Origin: Glaciecola sp965660815
GTDB taxonomy: Bacteria; Pseudomonadota; Gammaproteobacteria; Enterobacterales; Alteromonadaceae
Length of the DNA stretch: 64,000 bases
Direction of reading: 5' to 3'
NCBI GenBank assembly: GCA_965660815.1
Contig: CBFIBG010000052.1
Coordinates: 124,001 to 188,000 of the forward strand
Shown: piece after piece, positions 18,018 to 26,753 of the stretch
How the letters are laid out: each line of letters begins with the position of its first letter
Numbering within the stretch: position 1 is the stretch's first letter
Made by a program: the position numbers and the translations under genes
The notes under the pieces: generated by a model
The model's input: only the letters and a program-made list of their open reading frames with translations
The model's database searches: none
What the model was told of the DNA's origin: nothing

Positions 18018-18872
18018 TTACTTTTTAAATCTAAAAATCAATGTTGGCGTGTTTTTTTTGTAATTTTGATATTCTTCGTCATTGCCCCATTTTCTGTCGG
18101 CCTTTGCTTCTAGCATGGGTACACCACTTACCTTAGTGAGTAGCGTCAAGACGAATATAGGAGAAATAATGACCACATATTGCCAATCACTTATAGCAGG
18201 TAAAATTGCAATAGTGAGTCCTATCCATAACAGTATTTCTCCAAAATAATTAGGATGCCTCGAGTACCGCCATAGTCCTGTTGAAATAAATTTCTTTTCA
18301 GTATTCTTTTTAAACTGCAGTTTTTGATGGTCAGCAATAATCTCTATTATGAAGCCAAGGGCCCACAGTGTTGTTCCCAAAAGCACAAGTGAACTGAAGT
18401 CATTAAAATTCGATGATGTCAGAGTAACAAGTGCTGGACTAGATGTTAAAAATACCCATAAACCCTGAATAGTCCATGCTATAAAAAACGTATATTTGTT
18501 CTTTTTCAGTTGCTCAAACCTATCATCTCTTCCCGTTTCTTTTATCCTTAGAAATAAGAAGGCTCCCAACCGACAAGCCCAACAAACTACCATAAATGAA
18601 ATTAAGAGTTGGTACTCAGTAATCTCTGGATTTGAGAATAAAGCAATAAGAGTGATTAACACAAAACTCAAGCTACCGGCCAAATCATAATATTTCTCGG
18701 TTTGCTTGATATAAGAGGGAATAAAAACGATCCACTGAACTAAAAACGCAATCATTGCGCACAGAACGATACTATCAAAACCGAATATGGAATTGCTTTC
18801 ATTGATGGTACTAAGCACTATTGACGAGGATAACCCTAAACATACAAACAATACCAAAGCCGCTTTAAACAT
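18018..18872 (-). CDS. DUF1295 / steroid 5-alpha-reductase family membrane protein
   Basis: 284 residues from ATG 18872, which has AAAAAGGG upstream; a TTG 39 bases further out is weaker. About seven membrane segments are visible. The C-terminal region has the family pattern LWRYSRHPNYFGEILLWIGL followed by a charged end (ADRKWGNDEEYQNYKKNTP). These proteins resemble NAD(P)H-dependent reductases or isoprenylcysteine methyltransferase-like enzymes; the substrate is unknown. Confidence 0.88.
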   Translation of the reverse strand: MFKAALVLFVCLGLSSSIVLSTINESNSIFGFDSIVLCAMIAFLVQWIVFIPSYIKQTEKYYDLAGSLSFVLITLIALFSNPEITEYQLLISFMVVCWACRLGAFLFLRIKETGRDDRFEQLKKNKYTFFIAWTIQGLWVFLTSSPALVTLTSSNFNDFSSLVLLGTTLWALGFIIEIIADHQKLQFKKNTEKKFISTGLWRYSRHPNYFGEILLWIGLTIAILPAISDWQYVVIISPIFVLTLLTKVSGVPMLEAKADRKWGNDEEYQNYKKNTPTLIFRFKK

Positions 18873-19170
18873 TTCTACCCTTTTTAATTCTTTTCGATAC
18901 TTACTGTTCAAACGCTATTTTCTACCAATTTTTTTGATTAAATTTTTCTTAGTTTTTATTTATTTTTGTTAACACGGCTCGCTGAAGACAGTTCTTCTTT
19001 ATCGAGATAGCGAATTAAACGCAAAATTAGTAACTTGTAGGTATTATCTTAATGTTGAGTTGAAACTTATACGAATTCTAACAAGGGTTAAAAAACAGAT
19101 ATAAACAAACGTTTATAATTTTAATATTGATCATCTATACTCTATGTCGATTGCAATATTTGGTTAACAA

Positions 19171-20307
19171 ATGCCTATTTCATCAGAGATCAAAAACGCA
19201 CTGACACCATTTAAGGAACGCCTTTCTAAGCAGCTATTGGCAGGTTTTACTATTTTGTGTATTGTCGCTCTACCTTTTTCCCTATCTCGCTGGGCGGAAA
19301 TAGGCTTTCAATTTGTTTTCATCCATCATATTTTTATCACATTGTTGGTGTGTGTAGGTTATTTAAATAGACACAATACTAGCTATAAAATAGATTTGTC
19401 GATTATTGCGATATCACTTGGCAGTATGATTGTGTCGGGAGTCCTTACGTTTGGTCTGCAAAGCGGAGTAATTACATTTGTGCCGGTTGTGTGCATCTTG
19501 GTCGCATTAATTGCTAATATTCGGGTTGCAATATATACCACTATAGCATGGACAATGTTCCTCTTTGTCACAGGTTACTTATTCAGCAAAGATGTTCTAG
19601 ACCTGCAAGTGTCACCAGACATGTATGCAAGAAATCTAGGAGCATGGTACGTATTAGCCGTTGGTTCCCTAATTTCAATTAGTATATTATTAATTACCGC
19701 CAAGCAAGGCTTAGATAGTTTACTTGAATTAATTGAAAAAATTCACGAGCAAAAAAGAAGAATTGGCTACTTAGCTGACCATGATTTTATGACCGGCTAT
19801 AAAGTCGCGAGGCTTGCCATGCCTTTAATGGAACAAAATATAGCCCTCGCGAAGAGGAATGACACAAAGTTGGCTGCTGTTTTTATAGATTTAAATAATT
19901 TTAAGCATATTAACGATACTTATGGTCATTCAATCGGCGATGAAGTTTTAAAAGTGGCTGCTAGAACTTTCGAAAAATCACTGCGAGAGGTAGACACTAA
20001 GCTGCGAATTGGAGGTGATGAATTTTTGTTTATATTGCCTGAAATTCAAACAAAATGCGACATTGATACCATTTTGCAGAGAATGACCGCTAACATGAAT
20101 CAGCATGTGATAGTCAATGAGCTAGAGATTTTGATTGAGGCTAGTATCGGCGTGGCACTTTATCCTGATGATACCGAATCCCCTACGCAATTAAAGTATT
20201 TCGCTGATATTGCAATGTATACGGCAAAACAAAATTCAATTAATACGCCCATGTATTATTCAGAGCTACAAGATATTGATAAACCAAATGAACCCAAGTT
20301 GTGTTGA
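19171..20307 (+). CDS. Membrane diguanylate cyclase
   Basis: 378 residues. About six membrane segments fill residues 22-178 (a MASE-like sensor), a short coiled linker follows, then a GGDEF domain (about 200-365). GGDEF is intact at 281-285 and the product-inhibition site RxxD is present as Arg272-Glu-Val-Asp275. The usual DxLTGLxNR start is altered to DHDFMTGYKVARL, which is unusual but lies outside the catalytic centre. The enzyme makes c-di-GMP from two GTP. Confidence 0.9.
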   Translation: MPISSEIKNALTPFKERLSKQLLAGFTILCIVALPFSLSRWAEIGFQFVFIHHIFITLLVCVGYLNRHNTSYKIDLSIIAISLGSMIVSGVLTFGLQSGVITFVPVVCILVALIANIRVAIYTTIAWTMFLFVTGYLFSKDVLDLQVSPDMYARNLGAWYVLAVGSLISISILLITAKQGLDSLLELIEKIHEQKRRIGYLADHDFMTGYKVARLAMPLMEQNIALAKRNDTKLAAVFIDLNNFKHINDTYGHSIGDEVLKVAARTFEKSLREVDTKLRIGGDEFLFILPEIQTKCDIDTILQRMTANMNQHVIVNELEILIEASIGVALYPDDTESPTQLKYFADIAMYTAKQNSINTPMYYSELQDIDKPNEPKLC

Positions 20308-20374
20308 ATCGCAATGTTGAACTTTGTCGCCATTTCATTATCTTTAATACATATTACAGTTTAAAGGCAGAATC

Positions 20375-20824
20375 ATGCTAAAAAAAATTAAAGATTTCTT
20401 TTCAGAAGAGTTAGATGTATCAGACTCAAAGGATCAAGAGCATAAACTCAAAGAGGCTTGTGCAGCGCTTCTTATTGAGGTCAGTCTTGCTGACTTACAT
20501 CAATCTGATGATGAATTAAAGGCAATCAGTCAACTGTTGGCCAAGGAGTTTGACCTTGCTCAGGAGAAATTAGATGAATTGATGCAGTATGCGAAAGAAA
20601 ATGGTAAATCGCAAACGTCCATTCATCCTTTTACTTCGATGGTAAATGAACATTATACCTATTCGCAAAAAGTTAATTTGATAAAGTTAATGTGGAAAGT
20701 AGCCTACGCTGATGGAGATTTGGATAAATATGAAGATCACATCATTAGAAATATCGCAGACCTGCTATATATAGCGCACAGTGATTTTATTAAATGCAAA
20801 TTGGAAGTGAGCGAAACTGACTGA
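20375..20824 (+). CDS. TerB family protein
   Basis: 149 residues, all helical. The TerB pattern is clear in the acidic metal-binding helices: ACAALLIEVSLADLHQSDDELKAI (about 28-50) and the repeat-like LMWKVAYADGDLDKYEDHIIRNIADLL (about 106-132). No other tellurite-resistance gene is nearby, and stand-alone TerB proteins of this type are common in Gammaproteobacteria with no known role. It follows the cyclase gene by 67 bases. Confidence 0.88.
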   Translation: MLKKIKDFFSEELDVSDSKDQEHKLKEACAALLIEVSLADLHQSDDELKAISQLLAKEFDLAQEKLDELMQYAKENGKSQTSIHPFTSMVNEHYTYSQKVNLIKLMWKVAYADGDLDKYEDHIIRNIADLLYIAHSDFIKCKLEVSETD

Positions 20825-20911
20825 CGTTACTTAATTTCGTCACAACTTGGTCTGCTACAAATGGGTTGTACGATTTTCTTCCGCTATTTCAGTAGTCGGC
20901 ACACTGAATAG

Positions 20912-21061
20912 TCGATCACTGAACAAGACAAACAATTCCCCTCATTTGTTGAGCGTGAGTTTGATGATTTCTTGCTTTGTGGCCGACTTCAACTGTGGGA
21001 CTTGAAGCTCCTTTACTGTAAAGTAAAACGCTATCTCATGGCGGGGCATTCGCGTTTATAA
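20912..21061 (+). pseudogene. Decayed fragment of an IS91-type transposase
   Basis: In the gap after the terB-like gene, a frame open from 20912 to TAA 21059-21061 reads FPSFVEREFDDFLLCGRL (20936-20989) and then degenerates (LKLLYCKVKRYLMAGHSRL). The first part closely resembles the N-terminal region of IS91-family transposases (consensus near FVEREFEAYLRCGRL, then a cysteine zinc ribbon and RLVAFSCKRRGFCPSC). The zinc ribbon and everything after it are missing and there is no start codon. It is a remnant, not a mobile element today. Identification is from memory of the family consensus. Confidence 0.65.
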
Positions 21062-21069
21062 TTACTCAT

Positions 21070-21762
21070 CTACTGTTGGTTGATAAACGCCTTAAAACGA
21101 GCTTTGGTATCTTCATCTGCCTTTTCATACCAAAAATAAAGCATTTCTTCAGCAGTGCTTTTTGGTGCGCTCGGCGCGCTGCTTTCATTAACCATTTGCT
21201 TCACATTAGCTAATACTTCACTTTGAGGTTTTTTCATCGATGCTTGGACTGATGTTTTTGGATCGGATAGTTTAATAGCCGCAATTCCTTTTTTTTCATT
21301 GTACTGTCTAGTTTCGGCAACAAAATCTCGACCCAATTGTAATCCCATTTTCTCGAGTGTGTCTCCAGAATGTTTAATTTGCTTACCGTCGACATCCATC
21401 AATGACCAACTTAAAGGGTTCATTTCTTCCTTAGCCATTTCAGCATCAGTAAACTCGGGGAATTTAAATTTAAGTTCTGTGTCGTAAGCTTCGAAGCGAG
21501 CAATGATTACCTCACTACTTACAGACTGAACTTCACCGGCAATATCAAAAAATGCATTATAGCGAAATACTATTTGATTTACTCCATTTGGAAGAGTTAT
21601 TGACTTAATGCCGCTAAAAAAACCACCGCTTTTTATCTCTGGCTTTGATTCATTAACCGCAAGCATGTCAACGCTGCCAACAAATTCTATTTTGACCTCA
21701 GCGAGGACAACCTGTGTGTTGGCTAAAATCAGAAAACTTAATATAAATCGAGCTAATTTCAT
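21070..21762 (-). CDS. DUF2057 (YccT-like) periplasmic protein
   Basis: 230 residues from ATG 21762, where the signal peptide MKLARFILSFLILANTQVVLA starts; the frame extends upstream but without a reason to use it. The mature part has the YccT/DUF2057 layout: LPNGVNQIVFRYN near residue 60 and a C-terminal region ending in MLYFWYEKADEDTKARFKAFINQ. The role of YccT-like proteins is not settled. The IS91 remnant ends just beyond its stop codon. Confidence 0.85.
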   Translation of the reverse strand: MKLARFILSFLILANTQVVLAEVKIEFVGSVDMLAVNESKPEIKSGGFFSGIKSITLPNGVNQIVFRYNAFFDIAGEVQSVSSEVIIARFEAYDTELKFKFPEFTDAEMAKEEMNPLSWSLMDVDGKQIKHSGDTLEKMGLQLGRDFVAETRQYNEKKGIAAIKLSDPKTSVQASMKKPQSEVLANVKQMVNESSAPSAPKSTAEEMLYFWYEKADEDTKARFKAFINQQ

Positions 21763-22038
21763 TACAATAGACCACAATTTTTTACATATTACTAACAGTG
21801 CCAACCAAATAGGCCTTTTGCAAGTCAAACGAAATCGACTTTAGACTTAAACGCAGACATCTGATACTTAAAATTATAAACTATACATTCATTGAATAGG
21901 TTAATATAAGCCAGACTGGAGCATCACTTCACGTCATTACTTCAAGTATCTTTGATGATGACTTTTGAATAATTAAGCTCATACATTCTTGACTATATAC
22001 TATTTACGACAAAGTCGCCCAGTAATAAGACCGACATA

Positions 22039-22101
22039 ATCTCTTGGTAATCCCACTACTACACTCCAAACCAATTTTGTTTAGGCATCCCTTGGTAATC
22101 C
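22039..22101. repeat. 15-bp repeat flanking the queG stop codon
   Basis: ATCCCTTGGTAATCC (22087-22101, inside the queG end) recurs as ATCTCTTGGTAATCC (22039-22053) with one mismatch, just past the queG stop. On the minus strand both copies can be read as GLPRD, so a short 3' duplication of the gene end is one explanation. Confidence 0.45.
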
Positions 22102-23259
22102 TTTTTGTATAATTCGAATAAGGCGTTCCTGCTGGCGATTATCAACAGTTGTTTTCTTTTCTTTTTTTAATGTTTGTTGTTCGAGGGCCCACTGATAGTG
22201 CTCAATAAGCACTTCTGACTTTTCTTGTTTCAATGCTGACAGCAAACAACGCGATATGTTAGGGTCATATGGTGCATTACCCATCGCGACAGAAATGTTT
22301 CGGCGCCAATTATGTACCCCAATCCTACGAATCGGAGAGCCTTGAGTCTTTGTCAAAAACTCGTCTTCACTCCACTCAAAAAGAGTTACCAAAGAAACGT
22401 CGGTAAAACATTCTCTTCTGAAAAAGTCTTTTTCAGTTGTTACAGACGCATATCGATTCCAAGGACACACTAACTGACAGTCGTCACATCCGTATATTCT
22501 GTTGCCCATGGCTTTTCTATATTTAATATCAATAGTGCCCTTATGCTCAATCGTCAGATAAGAAATGCATTTTCTTGCATCGAGCTTATAGGGTTCTATT
22601 ATGGCTTGAGTAGGGCAAATTGAGATACAGGCAGTGCAACTGCCACACCCATCTTCGCTGGGCTGATCAACAGGTAAGGGTAAATTTATGAAAAGTTCGC
22701 CAAGAAAAAACCAAGATCCAGCTTCTTTATTGAGTGTTAATGTGTGTTTTCCGGTCCAGCCAATACCGGCTTTATGAGCAATGCCATGCTCCAGAACAGG
22801 GGCAGAATCTACAAATGGTCGATAGTCGGATTCGCTACAATGGGCTTTAATTTTTTCGCCCAGCTTTTTTAGGCGATTTCGCATTAATTTGTGATAATCT
22901 CTACCAATAGCATAGCGACTAATGAACGCATGTTTATCTTGGCTGAGGTTTTTTGCAAATTCAGCTTTAGGCGGAAGATAGTTCATCCGTACGCTAATAA
23001 TCCTGCAGGTACCCGGATAAAGCTTATTAGGATCCAATCTTTTATCCACATTGCGATCCAGATAACTCATACTTCCATGATAATTACTAGACAAGTATGA
23101 CAATAGTGCTTTTTTATGTTGATTAAGGTCAATGTCGCATATGCCAACTTGCTGAAACCCTAGCGCATGGCCCCAAGCCTTGATATTGTTAGCGAGTTGG
23201 GTAAGCTGTTTTTCTAAATCCAGTTGTTCGTTTTTATCAGTAGAATTTACCAAGGACAT
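22081..23259 (-). CDS. queG: Epoxyqueuosine reductase
   Basis: 392 residues from ATG 23259; an upstream TTG at 23274 is less likely. It carries out the last step of queuosine synthesis in tRNA, using cobalamin and two [4Fe-4S] clusters. The DUF1730 region has RYAIGRDYHKLMRNRL and the PFVDSAPVLEHGIAHKAGIGWTGKHT block. The clusters are held by CGSCTACISICPTQAI and by YGCDDCQLVCPWN. A HEAT-like tail ends in GLPRDA. It is divergent from nnr with only six bases between the two start codons. Confidence 0.96.
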   Translation of the reverse strand: MSLVNSTDKNEQLDLEKQLTQLANNIKAWGHALGFQQVGICDIDLNQHKKALLSYLSSNYHGSMSYLDRNVDKRLDPNKLYPGTCRIISVRMNYLPPKAEFAKNLSQDKHAFISRYAIGRDYHKLMRNRLKKLGEKIKAHCSESDYRPFVDSAPVLEHGIAHKAGIGWTGKHTLTLNKEAGSWFFLGELFINLPLPVDQPSEDGCGSCTACISICPTQAIIEPYKLDARKCISYLTIEHKGTIDIKYRKAMGNRIYGCDDCQLVCPWNRYASVTTEKDFFRRECFTDVSLVTLFEWSEDEFLTKTQGSPIRRIGVHNWRRNISVAMGNAPYDPNISRCLLSALKQEKSEVLIEHYQWALEQQTLKKEKKTTVDNRQQERLIRIIQKGLPRDA

Positions 23260-23265
23260 GTATAT

Positions 23266-24765
23266 ATGTTGCAAAAGAAACTTGCCGTAAGCTTAACACA
23301 GAAGTTGTATAAAGGAGATCAAGTCAAGCTGTATGAAAAGGAAGCAGCAAAAAAAATGGGCATTGACCTATATGCTCTTATGCAACGAGCGGGCGCTAGT
23401 GTGTTCCAAAATAGCGTACACTTATTTCCGAATGTTGAAAATTATCTCGTGTTGGTTGGTAGCGGAAACAATGCCGGTGACGGCTACGTTGCGGCAATAA
23501 CTGCTTATAACGCGGGTAAGAACGTGTCAGTTTGTGCAGTGAACCCAGAGCGAGAAGTAGATGGCGACGTTGCCAAAGCAAGAGACGCATGGGTTGCGGC
23601 AGGGGGAGAGGTTGAGTCCTTAGAAGATAAGCATATTGAAAAAGCGGATATCATAATCGATGCTCTTTTGGGTACAGGGATCGTCGGCACCATAAGAAAC
23701 GATTATGCAAAGATAATATCTAAGCTAAATGCTTGCGAAAAGCCTATCGTGGCAGTAGATGTTCCTAGTGGTTTAGACGTTACCACAGGGGCCTCTTTAG
23801 GTGAGTGTGTTCAGGCAACAGCGACGGTGACATTTATCGGAATTAAAATCGGACTCACCACTGGGGCAGGAAAGCAAGCGTGTGGTAAGTTAATATTTGA
23901 TGATTTAGGCGTAGGAAAAGCATTTTCTGACTTAGCTCGAAGCGATGCAAGTGCACTTGATTTTAAACACTTCAAAGGCTTGAAACCAAGAACAATAGAC
24001 AGTCACAAAGGAAGTTATGGACGGTTGTTATGTATTGGTGGTAACACTGGTATGTCAGGCGCAATAAGGCTCACTGGAGAAGCTGCGCTAAGAACAGGTA
24101 CAGGGTTAGTAAAAATTTACGCTCATCCAGAATCTATAAAACAAATTTGTACGGGTCGGCCGGAACTTATGGTGTCGAGTCATGATCTAAAAGAGGCCTT
24201 ACAATGGGCGACATGCATTGTTTTGGGGCCCGGTTTGGGTCAGGATGATTGGGCAAAGCAAACGTTTGATGATGTTTTAGAGTATTGTCATCACAATCCT
24301 AAGCCAATTATAATTGACGCAGACGCGTTAAATTTAAAAGCAGTAAACACAACGTTTTTTGCTTTGCCAGAATGCATCATCACGCCACATGTCGGAGAGG
24401 CTGCTCGATTGCTAAACGTGAGTATAGATGAAATAGAAGCTAACAGGTTCAACACCGCTAGGCTTTGTTCGCAGCGATACGATGCGACCACCATTTTGAA
24501 AGGTGCTGGTTCAATAGTGGATAACCAAAAGCACTCATGGGTATGCCGACACGGAAATCCAGGAATGGCCACGGCAGGTATGGGGGATGTTTTAGCTGGA
24601 ATATTAGGGTCTTTAATGTCACAAGGCTTGCAGAAAGATATGGCTGCGCAATATGGGGTATCGATTCACGCGAAAGCCGGTGATATAGTAGCACAGAAAT
24701 ACGGTCAACGCGGTATGTTAGCAAGTGACCTTTTTGATACCTTAAGAGTGTTGATAAACGAGTAA
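23266..24765 (+). CDS. nnr: Bifunctional NAD(P)H-hydrate epimerase / dehydratase
   Basis: 499 residues from ATG 23266, which has AAGGA at 23252-23256. The N-terminal YjeF_N domain (about 15-225) epimerises damaged NAD(P)HX: GSGNNAGDGYVAA, DALLGTG and VDVPSGLD are clear. The C-terminal carbohydrate-kinase-like domain (about 240-495) dehydrates it with ATP/ADP: KGSYGRLLCIGGN, DADALNL, TPHVGEAARLL and the NPGMATAGMGDVLAGILG signature. The Shine-Dalgarno lies at the queG start, so the two genes share promoter space. tsaE follows after 2 bases. Confidence 0.96.
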   Translation: MLQKKLAVSLTQKLYKGDQVKLYEKEAAKKMGIDLYALMQRAGASVFQNSVHLFPNVENYLVLVGSGNNAGDGYVAAITAYNAGKNVSVCAVNPEREVDGDVAKARDAWVAAGGEVESLEDKHIEKADIIIDALLGTGIVGTIRNDYAKIISKLNACEKPIVAVDVPSGLDVTTGASLGECVQATATVTFIGIKIGLTTGAGKQACGKLIFDDLGVGKAFSDLARSDASALDFKHFKGLKPRTIDSHKGSYGRLLCIGGNTGMSGAIRLTGEAALRTGTGLVKIYAHPESIKQICTGRPELMVSSHDLKEALQWATCIVLGPGLGQDDWAKQTFDDVLEYCHHNPKPIIIDADALNLKAVNTTFFALPECIITPHVGEAARLLNVSIDEIEANRFNTARLCSQRYDATTILKGAGSIVDNQKHSWVCRHGNPGMATAGMGDVLAGILGSLMSQGLQKDMAAQYGVSIHAKAGDIVAQKYGQRGMLASDLFDTLRVLINE

Positions 24766-24767
24766 CG

Positions 24768-25244
24768 ATGAAGATAAAGCAGTATTGTTGCAGCGAAGAA
24801 GAGACCAGTGTTCTAGCAAGAGCACTTGCCAAACTTTATGTAAAGCATCATTTCGGTGGCAGTTGTACATTTTTAAATGGTGAATTAGGAGCGGGGAAAA
24901 CCACTTTTTCTCGTTCATTGCTTCGGGCTTTGGGCCATAAAGGTTCTGTAAAAAGTCCGACCTACACGCTTGTAGAGCCCTATGAATTAAACGAAATAAC
25001 CTTGTTCCACTTTGACTTATATCGTTTGTCTGACCCAGAAGAGTTGGAGTTTATGGGGATTCGTGATTATTTTAGTAAAGCTACCGCTTGTTTAGTCGAA
25101 TGGCCGGAAAAGGGTACTGCTCTGCTTCCGGCGCCTGATATTATTATAGATATTAGTTATTGCAAAGATGGCCGAATGTTCGAAATATCTGGTATTTCGG
25201 AGTTTGGTGTGGCTTGTGTAACCGATTTACAGGCTAGCATATAG
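24768..25244 (+). CDS. tsaE: tRNA threonylcarbamoyladenosine synthesis ATPase TsaE
   Basis: 158 residues. Walker A is GELGAGKTTFSRSLL (about 39-53), followed by GSVKSPTYTLVEPY and LFHFDLYRLSDPEELE-MGI-DYF, all characteristic of TsaE. It works with TsaB and TsaD in making t6A37 of ANN-decoding tRNAs. The gene is packed between nnr (2 bases) and amiB (1 base), the order seen in E. coli (yjeF-yjeE-amiB-mutL). Confidence 0.96.
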   Translation: MKIKQYCCSEEETSVLARALAKLYVKHHFGGSCTFLNGELGAGKTTFSRSLLRALGHKGSVKSPTYTLVEPYELNEITLFHFDLYRLSDPEELEFMGIRDYFSKATACLVEWPEKGTALLPAPDIIIDISYCKDGRMFEISGISEFGVACVTDLQASI

Positions 25245-25320
25245 GATGTTTGTTGGATTGTTTTTGTCAGTTAAACGCCCAAACTCAATAAGCTTGATTA
25301 TTCAGCAACGTCAATCGGCC

Positions 25321-26688
25321 ATGGCTTGTATAATCGACAAAATGTTAAGGATAGTGATCCCTTTAATTTTTTTATTGGTCACATCATCAACTTATGCAAG
25401 CGATAATAAAGTTATCGAATTAAGGTTTTCCGATGCCACCGACCTTTCAAGGTTAGTGATTGAACTAGAGCAAGATATCAATTTCACCTATTTCACACTT
25501 AAAAACCCATATAGAGTGGTTGTAGATTTACAGGGTCTAGATAAAAACTTTTCATTTTCAGATTTGTCCATTACTGGAAATAAAGTAAAAAAAATTAGAC
25601 ACAGTACCCCGAAATCTAAGAACGACACACGTCTTGTCATTGAGACCAATAAACAGCTCAATCCAAGATTGTTCGTATTAGCCCCATCTAATAAAGGCGT
25701 AACTAGTGCTAATTACAGATTAGTGATTGAATTGGTAGACCCTAACCCTCCAGCTATTCCAGTGTCAGTTGGCAATAATCTACCTATTAATAGCGACGGT
25801 CCAATTAGAGACAAGGATATAATCGTTGTGGTCGACCCAGGTCATGGTGGAGTAGACCCTGGTTCGATTGGACCTCAAGGAACTTTTGAAAAACACATAA
25901 CATTGAGTATTTCCAAAATGCTCGCTCTCTTAATAAATGAAGAAAGTGGAATGCGTGCGGTACTAACAAGAGAAGGCGATTATTACATTTCTCCTAACGA
26001 GCGTCCTCGTATTGCGGTAAAAGAAGGCGCCGATCTCTTGGTATCAATTCACGCAGATGCTTTCACTACACCGCAACCTAGAGGAGGTTCTGTGTGGGTT
26101 TTATCAAAAGGAAGGGCGGATAGTGAACTTGGTCGGTTGTTAGAACAAACAGAAAGAAGTTCTGAATTGTTAGGCCCAGCCGCTGATGTGATTGAGGATA
26201 GGGATACGGAAAGATACTTTGCTGAAACTATCTTAAATATGTCCATGGACCTTTTCAGAGCTTTAAGCTATGAACTTAGTAATGAAATAATAAGTGATAT
26301 GAAAGGCGTTACCCGAATGCATAAAAAAACGCCGCAAAGTGCCAGTCTTGCAGTGCTCACTGCTCCTGAAACACCTTCTGTGTTGGTGGAAGTTGGATTT
26401 ATTTCCAATCCTCAAGAAGAAAAAAACCTGCTTTGGGCCGAGCATAGACAACGCTTAGCTCAATCAATTTTTAATGCGATTAAACGGTATTTTAAAAAGA
26501 CGCCTCCGGATGGGACACTATGGGCGAAACTTAAGAATCAAGCGCCGGTTGAGCATAAAGTCCAAAGTGGAGAATCTCTATCAATCTTGGCTCAGCGATA
26601 TGGAGTAAGCGTGTCTGAGTTAAAAGTCGAGAATAAACTTAACTCAGATTTATTGCGTGTTGGGCAAGTCCTAGTCATTCCAAGATAA
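25321..26688 (+). CDS. amiB: N-acetylmuramoyl-L-alanine amidase with AMIN and LysM domains
   Basis: The frame opens at ATG 25246, but the signal peptide (MLRIVIPLIFLLVTSSTYAS) begins further in, so ATG 25321 or 25342 is more likely; none has a strong ribosome binding site. AMIN (about 30-150 of the mature part) targets the septum. The Amidase_3 zinc domain has VVVDPGHGGVDPGSIG, HE-type ligands, SIHADAF and VLVEVGFISNPQEE. One LysM (HKVQSGESLSILAQRYGVSVSEL) ends the protein. It splits septal peptidoglycan during division. Confidence 0.94.
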   Translation: MACIIDKMLRIVIPLIFLLVTSSTYASDNKVIELRFSDATDLSRLVIELEQDINFTYFTLKNPYRVVVDLQGLDKNFSFSDLSITGNKVKKIRHSTPKSKNDTRLVIETNKQLNPRLFVLAPSNKGVTSANYRLVIELVDPNPPAIPVSVGNNLPINSDGPIRDKDIIVVVDPGHGGVDPGSIGPQGTFEKHITLSISKMLALLINEESGMRAVLTREGDYYISPNERPRIAVKEGADLLVSIHADAFTTPQPRGGSVWVLSKGRADSELGRLLEQTERSSELLGPAADVIEDRDTERYFAETILNMSMDLFRALSYELSNEIISDMKGVTRMHKKTPQSASLAVLTAPETPSVLVEVGFISNPQEEKNLLWAEHRQRLAQSIFNAIKRYFKKTPPDGTLWAKLKNQAPVEHKVQSGESLSILAQRYGVSVSELKVENKLNSDLLRVGQVLVIPR

Positions 26689-26753
26689 TGCTATTTTAAT
26701 TTCTGTAGCTTACAATAGAACTCAAAAATATAGACTTTACTTTTAAGGATGCA

